DNA of 64,000 bases from assembly GCF_017573505.1 (NCBI RefSeq), contig NZ_JAGEOJ010000001.1, positions 372,001 to 436,000 of the forward strand. The letters are read 5' to 3'. Origin of the DNA: Actinomadura barringtoniae (GTDB lineage Bacteria; Actinomycetota; Actinomycetes; Streptosporangiales; Streptosporangiaceae). Positions 7,985-15,822 of the stretch are shown here, piece after piece. The notes beneath the pieces were generated by a model that saw nothing but the letters and a program-made list of their open reading frames with translations, did no database searches and was not told the origin of the DNA. The position numbers and the translations under genes are program-made. Positions within the stretch are counted from its first letter, which is position 1. The number at the start of each line of letters is the position of its first letter.

Positions 7985-8515
7985 CAGTCCCGCCGAAGCG
8001 CCCGCCAGTTACGCCGCCACAGTGCCACCGGTCACGCCGCCGCAGTGCCACGGGTGGCGCCGCCGAAGCGCCCACCGGTCACGCCGCCACCGGTGCGCCG
8101 CCGAAGTGCCTGCCGGTCACGCCGCCACAGTGCCACGGGTGGCGCCGCCGAAGCGCCCGCCAGTCACGCCGCCGCAGTGCCACCGGTCGCGCCGCCGAAG
8201 TGCCCGCCGGTCACACCGCCACAGGTGCGCCGCCGAAGTGCCTCCCGGTCACGCCGCCGCAGCGGCGCCCTCGCAGTGCCGCCAGTCATGCCTCCGCCGA
8301 GCCGCTCCGCCACCGCGCTCGCGCTCGTTGCCTCGGTCGCCTCGGTCGCCTCGGTCGCCTCGCCGCAGCGGCTGCCTTCCGCCGCGGTGGGCCTGCCGCC
8401 CGTGGCCGCTTTCCGCCGCGGTGGCCGTGCCGCCCGCAGCCGCCTTACCGCCGCAGTGGGCGCGCCGACCGTCGCCGCCTTACCGCCGCGGCCGCCTTAC
8501 CGCCGCGGCCGTCTC
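7985..8515. repeat. Intergenic minisatellite block (24-, 9- and 18-bp units)
   Basis: The ~970-base gap between ettA and the diguanylate cyclase gene is mainly repeat DNA. From 7985 to about 8260 a 24-bp unit of the form GCCGCCRAAGYGCCYGCC plus RGTCAC recurs roughly a dozen times with variation. At about 8331-8362 there are 3.5 copies of CTCGGTCGC, and near 8440-8515 copies of GCCGCCTTACCGCCGCGG. Open frames cross the block, but none has a credible start, ribosome site or recognisable domain, so I see no gene. Confidence 0.75.
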
Positions 8516-8828
8516 GCCGCAGCGAAGGTCATCCGCGGGGAACGTCACCCGGCGGGGAAACTCACCTGGCGGGGAACGAGGATTCGGCGAACGGGGATTC
8601 AGACCCCGGAGCTTGGGTTGCGGGGGCGTCGTCCGCAGCCGGCCGTGCTGCCGGCGGCGCCCCCGCCGCAGGGGTTGCGGGCCGCCTTATATCCAGGAAA
8701 CGCCACGCATGGTTTCTTCCCCCTCCGGATGTGCTGAGGACAGCGAGTCCGCTGGTCCTGCGGCAGGTGGCCAGAGCGGCCACCCACATGTGCGTTATCG
8801 AACGTACCGGTTTCCGGCCCGCTCCGCA

Positions 8829-8858
8829 CACGTTGCAACTATCGTGTTACACAACGTG
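8829..8858. promoter_or_regulatory. Inverted repeat CACGTTG-N16-CAACGTG before the diguanylate cyclase gene
   Basis: Two 7-base perfect arms flank an AT-richer core containing CGTGTTACACAACG, itself nearly symmetric. The repeat ends 19 bases before the ATG, just before the GGGGGGAAGG ribosome site. A repressor operator is the likely role. Confidence 0.45.
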
Positions 8859-8877
8859 ATGCATACAGGGGGGAAGG

Positions 8878-10164
8878 ATGACGGCAGTGCAGTCGTCCGC
8901 CGAGGACCGTGGTGGAGACCTGGCCCGCAAGCCCCGGCGCCGGGCGGTTTCCGGGCGTCCGTCCCTGCTGGCCGTGTACGTGCCCGCGGTCGCCCTGCTC
9001 CATCTCATCCTGACCCTCACAGGGCTCGCCCGCACCCCGCTGCGGCTGAATGATCTACTGACATTTGCCGCCCTGCTGGCCTGTGGCGCGGTCTGCATTG
9101 AAGCGTCCCGCCGCCTTGGCATGCCCGCCGGCGTGGCCCGCGACCTGCTGTCCTCCTGGTGGCTCCCGGTTGCTTTGCTCCTTCCGCCGGTATATGCCCT
9201 ATTGATCCCGATTCCCCTGCAGATCCTCCTGCAGTTCCGGGTACGCCAGACGCTGCTCTACCGGCGCATCCTGGTGACGTCCGCCCTGGGCCTGTCCGGC
9301 GCCTGCGCCTCGGTCGTCTTCCACCTGGCGGTCCCCGATCCCCTGGGCAGTCCCCAATGGGTCATCGACAGCTACCCGGGCATCCCCGTTGCCATCGGCT
9401 GCGCCGCCCTCTTCACCGTGGTCAACACGGCCCTGGTCGCCATCGCCGCCCACGCCGCCAACCCCGAGAGCCGCTGGCGCGACGTCCTCTGGAACCGCGA
9501 AAGCCTCCTCCTGGACGTGGTCGAGCTCTGCGTCGGCATCCTGGTCACCATCACCAGCGCCCTCTCCCCCGCGCTCCTGCTCCTCGCCCTCCCCCCGGTA
9601 GTCCTCCTCCAGCGCAGCCTGATGCACCAGCAACTCCAGGCCGCCGCCCGTACCGACGCCAAGACCGGCCTGCTGAACGCCGCCGCCTGGCAACGCGAGG
9701 CCGACACCGAGTTGGCCCGCGCGCAGCGTTCCCACGACCCCCTGGCGCTCCTGCTCATCGACATCGACTACTTCAAGCGGGTGAACGACACCCACGGCCA
9801 CCTGGTAGGCGACCAGGTCCTCATCGGCGTCGCCAGCACCCTCTGCAGCCAGCTCCGCGACTACGACGTCGTGGGCCGCTTCGGCGGCGAGGAGTTCGTC
9901 GTCCTCCTCCCCGGCGCCGACACCGTAGAGGCCTGCCGAGTGGCCGAACGCCTCCGAGGCCGCGTCCGCCGCCTGGCCGTCCCCGCCGACGAAGGCACCG
10001 TAGGCGTCACCATCTCCGTAGGCGTCTCCCTCTTCCGCATGCACGGCGAGGACCTCATCGAACTCCTGGCCGCCGCCGACCTGGCCCTCTACAGAGCCAA
10101 AGAGTCCGGCCGCGACCGAGTCTGCCTCCCCGCCATAGACGGCCCCAAGCCCACCGACAACTAA
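8878..10164 (+). CDS. Membrane-anchored diguanylate cyclase (GGDEF domain)
   Basis: ATG 8878 follows GGGGGGAAGG. Residues ~25-260 contain several hydrophobic helices, for example YVPAVALLHLILTLTGL, WWLPVALLLPPVYALLIPI and SPALLLLALPPVVLL, forming a membrane sensory module. The C-terminal ~165 residues are a complete GGDEF domain. It has LLLIDIDYFKRVNDTHGH, the active-site GGEEF and a following ISVGVSLF. The RDYD five residues before GGEEF is an intact RxxD inhibitory site, so product feedback is expected. The enzyme makes cyclic di-GMP from two GTP. In sporulating actinomycetes this nucleotide controls BldD and development. No EAL domain is present. Confidence 0.93.
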   Translation: MTAVQSSAEDRGGDLARKPRRRAVSGRPSLLAVYVPAVALLHLILTLTGLARTPLRLNDLLTFAALLACGAVCIEASRRLGMPAGVARDLLSSWWLPVALLLPPVYALLIPIPLQILLQFRVRQTLLYRRILVTSALGLSGACASVVFHLAVPDPLGSPQWVIDSYPGIPVAIGCAALFTVVNTALVAIAAHAANPESRWRDVLWNRESLLLDVVELCVGILVTITSALSPALLLLALPPVVLLQRSLMHQQLQAAARTDAKTGLLNAAAWQREADTELARAQRSHDPLALLLIDIDYFKRVNDTHGHLVGDQVLIGVASTLCSQLRDYDVVGRFGGEEFVVLLPGADTVEACRVAERLRGRVRRLAVPADEGTVGVTISVGVSLFRMHGEDLIELLAAADLALYRAKESGRDRVCLPAIDGPKPTDN

Positions 10165-10248
10165 CACCCCGCCGCGCCCGAGCGGGCTGCATCCACCGGA
10201 CGCTCGACCACGCAACGACGCCGACCACCACGGCCTGATCAGCACCCC

Positions 10249-10309
10249 TTGACACCACTCGCAAGGAGAATGCTACGTTTCCATAATCATTCACACGATG
10301 AATCATTCA
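10249..10309 (+). promoter_or_regulatory. Promoter and TGAATCATTCA operator of the YrdB-family gene
   Basis: A consensus TTGACA occurs at 10249-10254, with a TGCTACG/TACGTT -10 region about 17-19 bases later. Downstream is the palindrome TGAATCATTCA (10299-10309), and AATCATTCA occurs as a direct repeat at 10285-10293 and 10301-10309. The sites sit between the promoter and the ribosome site, where a repressor would block transcription. Confidence 0.5.
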
Positions 10310-10318
10310 GGAGTGGCC

Positions 10319-10657
10319 ATGTCCGTCGTCGATCCGTTGAACGCGACCGTCGCCTTCCTCCTGGAGCTGGCCGTCTACGCCGCCGTTGGCTATTGGGGCT
10401 TCACCAAGGTGGCCCGGTTGCCGTTTCGCCTGGCAGCGGCAGCAGGCGCGGTGGCGCTGATGGCCGTGATCTGGGGACTGTTCGGCGCGCCCTCAGCCAC
10501 GTACCCGCTGCATGGCCCCGCCCGCGCAGTGCTCGAACTCGCCTGGTTCGGCGTCGGCGCGGCGGCCTGGCTGAACGCACGAGGCCGCCGTGCGGCGTTC
10601 CTCTTCGCCGGAGGTTGGGTCGTCTCCACCTCCCTGGCGCTCATCGCGATGCACTGA
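10319..10657 (+). CDS. YrdB family (DUF2568) membrane protein
   Basis: I start at ATG 10319, preceded by AGGAG with five-base spacing; an in-frame ATG at 10298 lies inside the operator. The 112-residue protein has four hydrophobic helices: AFLLELAVYAAVGYWGF, FRLAAAAGAVALMAVIWGLF, a third around VLELAWFGVGAAAWL, and a last helix FLFAGGWVVSTSLALI. The pattern, including the WGLFGAPSA turn and LEL openings, matches the YrdB/DUF2568 family of small integral membrane proteins. Function is unknown. Its stop overlaps, tail to tail, a decayed gene on the other strand. Confidence 0.8.
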   Translation: MSVVDPLNATVAFLLELAVYAAVGYWGFTKVARLPFRLAAAAGAVALMAVIWGLFGAPSATYPLHGPARAVLELAWFGVGAAAWLNARGRRAAFLFAGGWVVSTSLALIAMH

Positions 10658-10841
10658 ACTCGGAGACGAGCTCGGCCGGATTGCTCAGCGAGTTGGGGAG
10701 ATGCCCAGGACCGAACGGCGGAAAGTGGAGGTACGCCCGGATGGACCGCGGCACCGCCGACCAGTCATAGGTCAGCGTGACCTCAGTCTCGGACGGCCCG
10801 ATCGGCACAAGGTCGTACCGCCGGATCATGCCCGAGTTCAC
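10641..10841 (-). pseudogene. C-terminal remnant of an SRPBCC/polyketide-cyclase-like protein
   Basis: The 66-codon frame reads IRRYDLVPIGPSETEVTLTY, then DWSAVPRSIRAYL. This matches the C-terminal strand and helix that close SRPBCC (START-like) domains, which are normally about 140-160 residues. The residues before SGMIRRYD have no SRPBCC character, so the N-terminal two thirds are missing. The fragment lies between two complete operons and is probably a deletion relic. Confidence 0.6.
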
Positions 10842-10917
10842 TTGTCGGGGAGATGGGCACGACCGGGCGGTAGGGCGCCGTCAGGTGGGGTCGGGGGTGA
10901 TGCGGGCCGATGGGGGT

Positions 10918-10944
10918 GGGGGTGTCCGCTGGGCGGACACCCCC
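10918..10944 (-). terminator. Hairpin terminator of the RHH-VOC-MFS-ssb operon
   Basis: A perfect 12-bp stem (GGGGGTGTCCGC with its complement) and a TGG loop lie nine bases beyond the ssb stop. No T-tract follows on the minus strand, which is common for actinobacterial terminators. Confidence 0.7.
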
Positions 10945-10952
10945 GGGGAGGG

Positions 10953-11453
10953 TCAGGCGGCCTTGGGTTCTTGGGTGAAGGGGTCTTCCTCCTTTTCGTC
11001 TTCGGAGCCGGCGGCTAGGGGGCCGGCTATGGCCCATTGGTCGGTGGCGTCTTCGGCTTCGCGGCGGTCGTCGTCGCTGAGGGCGCCGGAGCGTTGGACG
11101 GGGCGGAAGTCGGCGGTGCCTCGGGAGAGGTCGTGGCCCAGGGTGCTGGCCTCGATCTCGGCGGAGAAGCGCCAGCCGCCGTCCTTTTCGTACTGGCGGA
11201 TGCGGAGGCGGCCGGTGACCACTACGGGGTAGCCGCGCTTGAACTCGGACGCGTTGACGTTGTCGGCGAGGTTCCGCCAGCAGTTGACGGTCAGGAACAT
11301 CGTCTGGATGTCCTGCCACTGGCCTGTCCCGCGGTCGAAACGGCGTGGGGTGCAGCCGACTCGTAACGAGAGGAAGGGGGTTCCGTTGGCGGTTACCGCG
11401 TAGTGGGGGTCTGCCGCGATCCAGCCGACGACGGTGATCTGAGCCTCGTTCAC
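10953..11453 (-). CDS. Single-stranded DNA-binding protein paralogue without the acidic tail (SsbB-like)
   Basis: GTG 11453 overlaps the efflux-pump stop (GTGA) with GGAGG just upstream. Residues 1-115 form an SSB OB-fold: MNEAQITVVGWIAADP, PFLSLRVGCTPRRFDRGTGQW, then FLTVNCWRNLADNV and YPVVVTGRLRIRQYEKDG. The tail is charged but ends DPFTQEPKAA, lacking the DDDIPF tip by which housekeeping SSB recruits replication partners. In Streptomyces, tailless SsbB serves chromosome segregation during sporulation; that role is an inference here. Placement at the end of an operon with an efflux pump and RHH regulator is unusual. A hairpin terminator follows. Confidence 0.88.
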   Translation of the reverse strand: MNEAQITVVGWIAADPHYAVTANGTPFLSLRVGCTPRRFDRGTGQWQDIQTMFLTVNCWRNLADNVNASEFKRGYPVVVTGRLRIRQYEKDGGWRFSAEIEASTLGHDLSRGTADFRPVQRSGALSDDDRREAEDATDQWAIAGPLAAGSEDEKEEDPFTQEPKAA

Positions 11454-12895
11454 TCGTCCTCCATGTGTCTGCGGGGTCGTGGTGACCCCGGGACATCCAC
11501 GGTGGCGGACGGGAGCCGGGTGGGGAAGGGGGCGCGGGGACTGTGGATAACCAGGGTGGTGGCTGCTGCCCCCAGGAAGATCGCGGCTATGGGGAGGGCC
11601 AGGGTCGGGCGCAGTGCGGTGGCGAGGTTGTGGGTCGTTTCCAGGCGGTTTTGGAGGAGCGCGCCTACGGCTGCGCTGCCGACGATCGTGCCTATCTGGC
11701 GGATGGTGTTGAGGACTCCTGAGGCGGCGCCGGCCATTCGGGGGTCCACGTTGTGCATCGCGATGCTGACCATGGGGCCGAAGACGCAGCCTATGCCTAG
11801 GCCGACCGCTATGAGTGGGGGCTGGAGGGTGTACGGGGTGCTGGACGCTTTGGCAGTTAGGGCCAGCCAGGTCATGCCCAGTGCGAAGAGGGTCAGGCCG
11901 ATGATGAGGATGCGTTTGCCGCTGAGGCGGTCTGCCAAGCGGCCGGATAGGGGTGAGAGGGCGGCCGAGATGAGCATGGAGGGAGCCATGGTCAGGCCTG
12001 CGCTGAGGGCGCTCAGGTGGAGAACGGATTGGAGGTAGAGCATGACTGGGAGGAACAGGCCGATCATGCCTATCTGGACCGTTGCCGAGACCAGGCTCAT
12101 GACCGTGTAGTTGCGGTCTCGGAAGAGCGCGAAGGGGAGCAGGGGTTGGGGGGCTTTTCGTTGGTGGAGGAGGAAGGTTGCCAGGAGGGCTATGGAGAGG
12201 GCCAGGAGGGTCCAGATCCAGGCGTTCCAGTGGTAGCGCTCCCCCTCGGTCAGCGCGAAGGCTAGGGAGAAGAGGGTCGCTCCGGCCAGGGCCACGCCGG
12301 GGAGGTCGAGGTGGTGGCGGGTTCCTTGGTGGGTGTTGGGGATGAGTTTCAGGGCCATCGCGATGACGGCAATGCCTATGGGAACGTTCACGAAGAAGAT
12401 CCAGCGCCAGCCGGCCGTGCTGACCAGGAGGCCGCCCAGTGTCGGGCCCGCGATGGTGGCGACGCCGGCCACCGCTCCCCAGATGCCCAGCGCCGTGCCT
12501 CGGCGCTGGGGTGGGAACGTGGAGATGATCAGCGTCATGGTCTGCGGGATCAGCGCTGCGGCGCCCAGGCCTTGGGCCATCCTGGCGGCGATGAGTTGGG
12601 CCGGGTCCTGCGCTAGGCCGCACGTGATGGAGGCCGCGGTGAAGAGCGCGACGCCCCAGATGAACATGGTGCGCGGCCCGCGCAGGTCGCCCAGGCGTCC
12701 GGAGGCGATCAGCAGCGAGGCCAGGACGAGGATGTAGACGTTGATCACCCAGAGCATCTCGTCCAGCGAGGCGCCCAGGTGGTCGATCATGCTGGGGATG
12801 GCCACGTTGACCACGGTGAGATCCAGCAGGGTCATGAAGAAGCCCAGGCTGAGCGTCAGGAGCACCGCCCAGGGGTTGCCGCGCCAGCGGGTCAT
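11450..12895 (-). CDS. DHA2-family (EmrB/QacA) 14-helix drug efflux transporter
   Basis: I start at ATG 12895, with GGAGG four bases upstream; an upstream in-frame start would overlap the VOC gene. The 481-residue protein has the DHA2 signature region LDLTVVNVAIPSM in helix 1, then the helix 2-3 loop RLGDLRGPR. Motif C-like GAVAGVATIAGPTLGGLL follows, and about 14 hydrophobic helices in all. Such pumps export lipophilic drugs or cations in exchange for protons. The C-terminal tail is short and basic (PRPRRHMEDE) and its stop overlaps ssb. The RHH regulator and VOC protein upstream suggest an inducible resistance operon. Confidence 0.92.
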   Translation of the reverse strand: MTRWRGNPWAVLLTLSLGFFMTLLDLTVVNVAIPSMIDHLGASLDEMLWVINVYILVLASLLIASGRLGDLRGPRTMFIWGVALFTAASITCGLAQDPAQLIAARMAQGLGAAALIPQTMTLIISTFPPQRRGTALGIWGAVAGVATIAGPTLGGLLVSTAGWRWIFFVNVPIGIAVIAMALKLIPNTHQGTRHHLDLPGVALAGATLFSLAFALTEGERYHWNAWIWTLLALSIALLATFLLHQRKAPQPLLPFALFRDRNYTVMSLVSATVQIGMIGLFLPVMLYLQSVLHLSALSAGLTMAPSMLISAALSPLSGRLADRLSGKRILIIGLTLFALGMTWLALTAKASSTPYTLQPPLIAVGLGIGCVFGPMVSIAMHNVDPRMAGAASGVLNTIRQIGTIVGSAAVGALLQNRLETTHNLATALRPTLALPIAAIFLGAAATTLVIHSPRAPFPTRLPSATVDVPGSPRPRRHMEDE

Positions 12896-12909
12896 GCCGC
12901 CTCCATGGG

Positions 12910-13248
12910 TTACTTCGGCGCCTGGAGGCTCCACACGCGGCCGTCGGGGTCGCGTACGGTCATCTCCCGCGTTCCGTAGTGGGTCTCCTCGAACGGGGTG
13001 ACCACCTCGACCGCCGAGGAGTCGGGGGTGAAGGCGTCCGCGTCGGGCACCTTGAGCGCCACCTGCATGCCGGGCTCGCGGCTCTCGGGGACTTCGATGA
13101 GGACGATGTAGGCGCCCGCGCCGTTGCGGAAGACGCCGGACCCGTCGCCGCTGGTGACCTCCAGGTCCCAGCCGAGCGCCTGGAAGAACTTGGCGGCCTT
13201 GCCCCAGTTGTGGGTCTCCAGGAAGACCGCGTCGATGCCTTCGGTCAT
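12910..13248 (-). CDS. VOC-superfamily (glyoxalase/bleomycin-resistance-like) protein
   Basis: A 112-residue single-domain vicinal-oxygen-chelate protein. It has MTEGIDAVFLETHNWGKAAK, the strand AYIVLIEVPES and a closing VRDPDGRVWSL, which is typical for the second beta-alpha-beta-beta-beta module. The metal-ligand residues of true glyoxalases are not clearly all present, so a drug-binding or binding-only role is possible. It begins one base upstream of the RHH gene stop and lies 15 bases before the efflux-pump start, so all are in one operon. Confidence 0.85.
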   Translation of the reverse strand: MTEGIDAVFLETHNWGKAAKFFQALGWDLEVTSGDGSGVFRNGAGAYIVLIEVPESREPGMQVALKVPDADAFTPDSSAVEVVTPFEETHYGTREMTVRDPDGRVWSLQAPK

Positions 13249-13249
13249 G

Positions 13250-13420
13250 TCAGCTCTCCTTGTCGTTGGATGAACGTTGGGGCTCGTCGAGGTAGGCGCG
13301 CAGGGCCTCGGTGACCAGCGCGGACAGGGACGATCCCGATTCGATGGCGCGATGCTTGACCTGCTTGATCAGCCCGATCGGCAGGTACACGTTGAACTGC
13401 TTGACCTCTTCATCGCCCAT
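13250..13420 (-). CDS. Ribbon-helix-helix (CopG/Arc-like) transcriptional regulator, 56 aa
   Basis: The ATG at 13420 opens a frame reading [20 protein letters not shown], then [20 protein letters not shown]. This is a ribbon-helix-helix fold: a DNA-contacting strand (VKQFNVYLP), helix A ([15 protein letters not shown]) and helix B after the SSLSALV turn. It resembles antitoxin regulators, but no toxin gene is adjacent; the next gene is the VOC protein. A long GCTAGC-repeat palindrome lies just upstream of the start, strongly suggesting autoregulation of the whole operon. Confidence 0.82.
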   Translation of the reverse strand: MGDEEVKQFNVYLPIGLIKQVKHRAIESGSSLSALVTEALRAYLDEPQRSSNDKES

Positions 13421-13426
13421 GATCCG

Positions 13427-13454
13427 TATGCTAGCACGCTAGCTTGCTAGCATA
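13427..13454. promoter_or_regulatory. Phased GCTAGC operator of the RHH operon
   Basis: A 28-base region has perfect 10-base arms (TATGCTAGCA ... TGCTAGCATA) and contains three GCTAGC hexamers at 13430, 13438 and 13446, spaced exactly 8 bases apart. RHH repressors such as CopG and Arc-type proteins bind dyad-symmetric arrays as adjacent dimers, which fits this geometry. It lies 7 bases upstream of the RHH start codon. Confidence 0.75.
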
Positions 13455-13564
13455 CTAGGTCACGATGCCCGTCGATGAGACTTGGGTGTCGGTTGACGGC
13501 GGGTCGGGCCCTCTGGGACGGGCTCAGACCGATGGACGAGCTCAGGCCCGAACGGGCCGGGGGC

Positions 13565-14064
13565 GCCCGGCGTTGCGGGCCGCCCGGCGTTGCGGGCCGC
13601 CCGGCGTTGCGGGCCGCCCAACGTTCCGGGACGCCTGGGCTACGGGAGACCTGACGGGCGCGGGACGTCTGAAGGTGCGGGCCGCCTGACGGCGCGGAAC
13701 GGCTGACGGCATGGGACGGCTGACGGCGCGGAACGCCTGACGGTGCAGGAGGCCCTGGGCTACGGGAGACCTGACGGCGCGGGACGTCTGAGGGCGCGGA
13801 ACGCCTGACGGTGCAGGAGGCCCAGGGCTACGGGAGACCTGACAGCACGGGACGTCTGAGGGCGCGGAACGCCCGACTGTGCGGGAGGCCTCGGGCTACG
13901 GGAGACCTGACAGCACGGGACGTCTGAGGGCGCGGAACGCCCGACTGTGCGGGAGGCCTCGGGCTACGGGAGACCTGACAGCACGGGACGTCTGAGGGCG
14001 CGGGACGCCCGACTGTGCGGGAGGCCTCGGGCTACGGGAGACCTGACGGCGCGGGACGGCTGGC
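13565..14064. repeat. 68-bp tandem repeats (five copies) plus shorter GGCGTTGCGGGCCGCCC repeats
   Basis: Five consecutive 68-bp units start at 13725, 13793, 13861, 13929 and 13997; copies three and four are almost identical. Upstream, near 13565-13620, GGCGTTGCGGGCCGCCC occurs three times in tandem. The 68-bp period is not divisible by three and no gene is supported here. The block separates the RHH operator from the end of the dynamin-like gene pair. Confidence 0.9.
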
Positions 14065-14100
14065 GTTACGGGAGGCCTGGGGTTACGACAAGCTTGGCGG

Positions 14101-15822
14101 CTACGGGAGGACGGACTCTACGTCGGTGCGGAAGCGGGCGTAGACGTTGAGCTCGGCGGCCACGGGGGTGAGGACCTTCTCGTCGGCGACCTGCGAGATC
14201 CGCTCGCGCATGTGCTGCTCCATGCGTTCGCCATGGCGGGAGGACGACAGGGCGACCATGTTGCGGCAGGCCGAGGAGGTCAGGGCGCCCATGCCGAACG
14301 TACAGATGACCAGGATCGCCACGTACGGGATCAGGCCGGCCTCGCCGACCAGGTCGTTGGGCGAGTCGCCCACCTCGAAGACGCCGTACGCGACCAGCAT
14401 GCCGATCCACGCGACGCCCAGGACCGAGACCAGGACGAGGAAGTACTGCCAGGTCTTGACCAGCCACCACCAGCGCGGCACCTGGTTGAAGGTCGGGAGG
14501 GCGTCCTTGAGCGAGATGCCGAGGGCCTCGGGCAGTTCGGGCGCGTGGGAGCGGGCGGCACCGCGGACGGAGCGGGCCCAGGACTCGGGGAGGTCGCCGG
14601 TCACTCCGTCGGTCACGCCCTGCAGGGCGGTGTCGACGTCTCCCTGCTGCGCGCCGATGGGGCCGGTGAACGCGCCGCGCAGCTCGTCGCGGAGTTCGGT
14701 GAGGCGCATGCGGCGGAGGGGGTCGGAACGCAGGCGGGTCACCAGGGCGGTGACCGGCCAGCCGACGAAGTCGGCTGCGCGCAGCTCGTACGCGCTCTCC
14801 ATGGCCTCGGCGACGGCGGGCGCGCCGGCGGCGTCGGTCAGGGCGTCGATGAGCTCGGCGCGGCGGGCGTCGTCGACGGTGGTGGCGGGTTCGGTGGTGC
14901 CACGCTGGTCGGCGAAGCGTTCGGCCAGCTTGTCGACGTCGGCGGTGAGCCGCTCACTGCGGGCGCTGTGCGCGGCGACGGTGTCGACGAGGACGTCGCG
15001 GAAGCCGCGCACGCCCTCCTCGCTGATCGCGGACGTGGTCACGATGCGGGGGTCGACCAGGCCCTCGGCCTCCAGCAGGCGGCGGAGGTCGGCGACGCAG
15101 TCGGCGACCTCGTCGGGCTGCAGCTTGTCGATCTGGTTGAGAACGATCAGCGTGACGCCGGCGTGGCGGGCGAACGGGACGATGTAGTTGCGGTGCAACG
15201 CCGCGTCCGCGTACTTCTGCGGGTCGACCACCCACACCAGCAGGTCCGCGATGGTGACGAAACGATCGACTTCGGCACGGTGCAGCGCCTGGATCGAGTC
15301 GTGGTCGGGCAGGTCCAGCAGGACCAGGCCCTGCAGGGTGCTGTCGGCACGCTCCAGATCCAGCGCACTGGCACGCGCGTAGCGGTGCCGCTTGTCGACG
15401 TCCAGCCAGTCGAGCAGCGGGCCCGCGCCGTCCAGGCCCCACACGCACGCGTGCGCCTTGGAGGTCATCGGGCGCCGTACGCCGGTGGGCGACAGTTCGA
15501 GGCCGCAGATGGCGTTGAACAGCGACGACTTGCCGCTGCCGGTGCCGCCGGCGAGCGTGATCACGGTGTGCTCGCCGGACAGGCGCAGGCGCTGGCCGGC
15601 GCGGTCGAGCATCACCTCGGCCTCGTCGAGCAGGACGGGCTCGATCCGGCCGGTGCCGAGCTGGACCAGGCGGTCCATGGCGTTCAGCCGGTCGGTGAGG
15701 GCGGGCGGTTCGGTGGGCTCGGGGGCCGCGGGCACCTGGCCTGCGATTCCGGGGCCGGCGGACACGAGGGGGGTGCCGCCGGGGCCGGCAGGGGTGTTCG
15801 CGGGGATGGCCGAGGTTGTCAT
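14101..15822 (-). CDS. Dynamin-like/YfjP-type GTPase with two membrane helices (DynB-like)
   Basis: The 573-residue protein has a large GTPase domain: P-loop LAGGTGSGKSS (about residue 90), LLDLPDHDS (G3) and LNQIDKL (G4). Helical stalk-like sequence follows. Near the C terminus are two membrane helices (YFLVLVSVLGVAWIGMLVAY and YVAILVICTFGMGAL). This order resembles the membrane-bound partner of the Streptomyces DynA/DynB pair, which stabilises FtsZ rings in sporulation septa. Assignment rests on architecture and on the adjacent second GTPase, not on alignment. Its ATG overlaps the upstream GTPase stop (ATGA), so equimolar co-translation is likely. Confidence 0.75.
   Translation of the reverse strand: MTTSAIPANTPAGPGGTPLVSAGPGIAGQVPAAPEPTEPPALTDRLNAMDRLVQLGTGRIEPVLLDEAEVMLDRAGQRLRLSGEHTVITLAGGTGSGKSSLFNAICGLELSPTGVRRPMTSKAHACVWGLDGAGPLLDWLDVDKRHRYARASALDLERADSTLQGLVLLDLPDHDSIQALHRAEVDRFVTIADLLVWVVDPQKYADAALHRNYIVPFARHAGVTLIVLNQIDKLQPDEVADCVADLRRLLEAEGLVDPRIVTTSAISEEGVRGFRDVLVDTVAAHSARSERLTADVDKLAERFADQRGTTEPATTVDDARRAELIDALTDAAGAPAVAEAMESAYELRAADFVGWPVTALVTRLRSDPLRRMRLTELRDELRGAFTGPIGAQQGDVDTALQGVTDGVTGDLPESWARSVRGAARSHAPELPEALGISLKDALPTFNQVPRWWWLVKTWQYFLVLVSVLGVAWIGMLVAYGVFEVGDSPNDLVGEAGLIPYVAILVICTFGMGALTSSACRNMVALSSSRHGERMEQHMRERISQVADEKVLTPVAAELNVYARFRTDVESVLP

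Noticed and set aside
7938..9053. Arg/Pro-rich open frame through the repeat block upstream of the diguanylate cyclase
   Set aside because: It runs on into the cyclase gene in another frame, is purely repeat-derived and has no credible start.
13250..13420. Toxin-antitoxin module
   Set aside because: The RHH gene is antitoxin-like but the adjacent gene is a VOC protein, not a toxin.
13465..13689. 74-codon open frame next to the RHH operator
   Set aside because: It is Arg/Gly/Ala-rich, begins inside repeat DNA and lacks a ribosome site.
13725..14064. CRISPR-like array
   Set aside because: The 68-bp units are contiguous repeats without unique spacers, and no cas gene is present.
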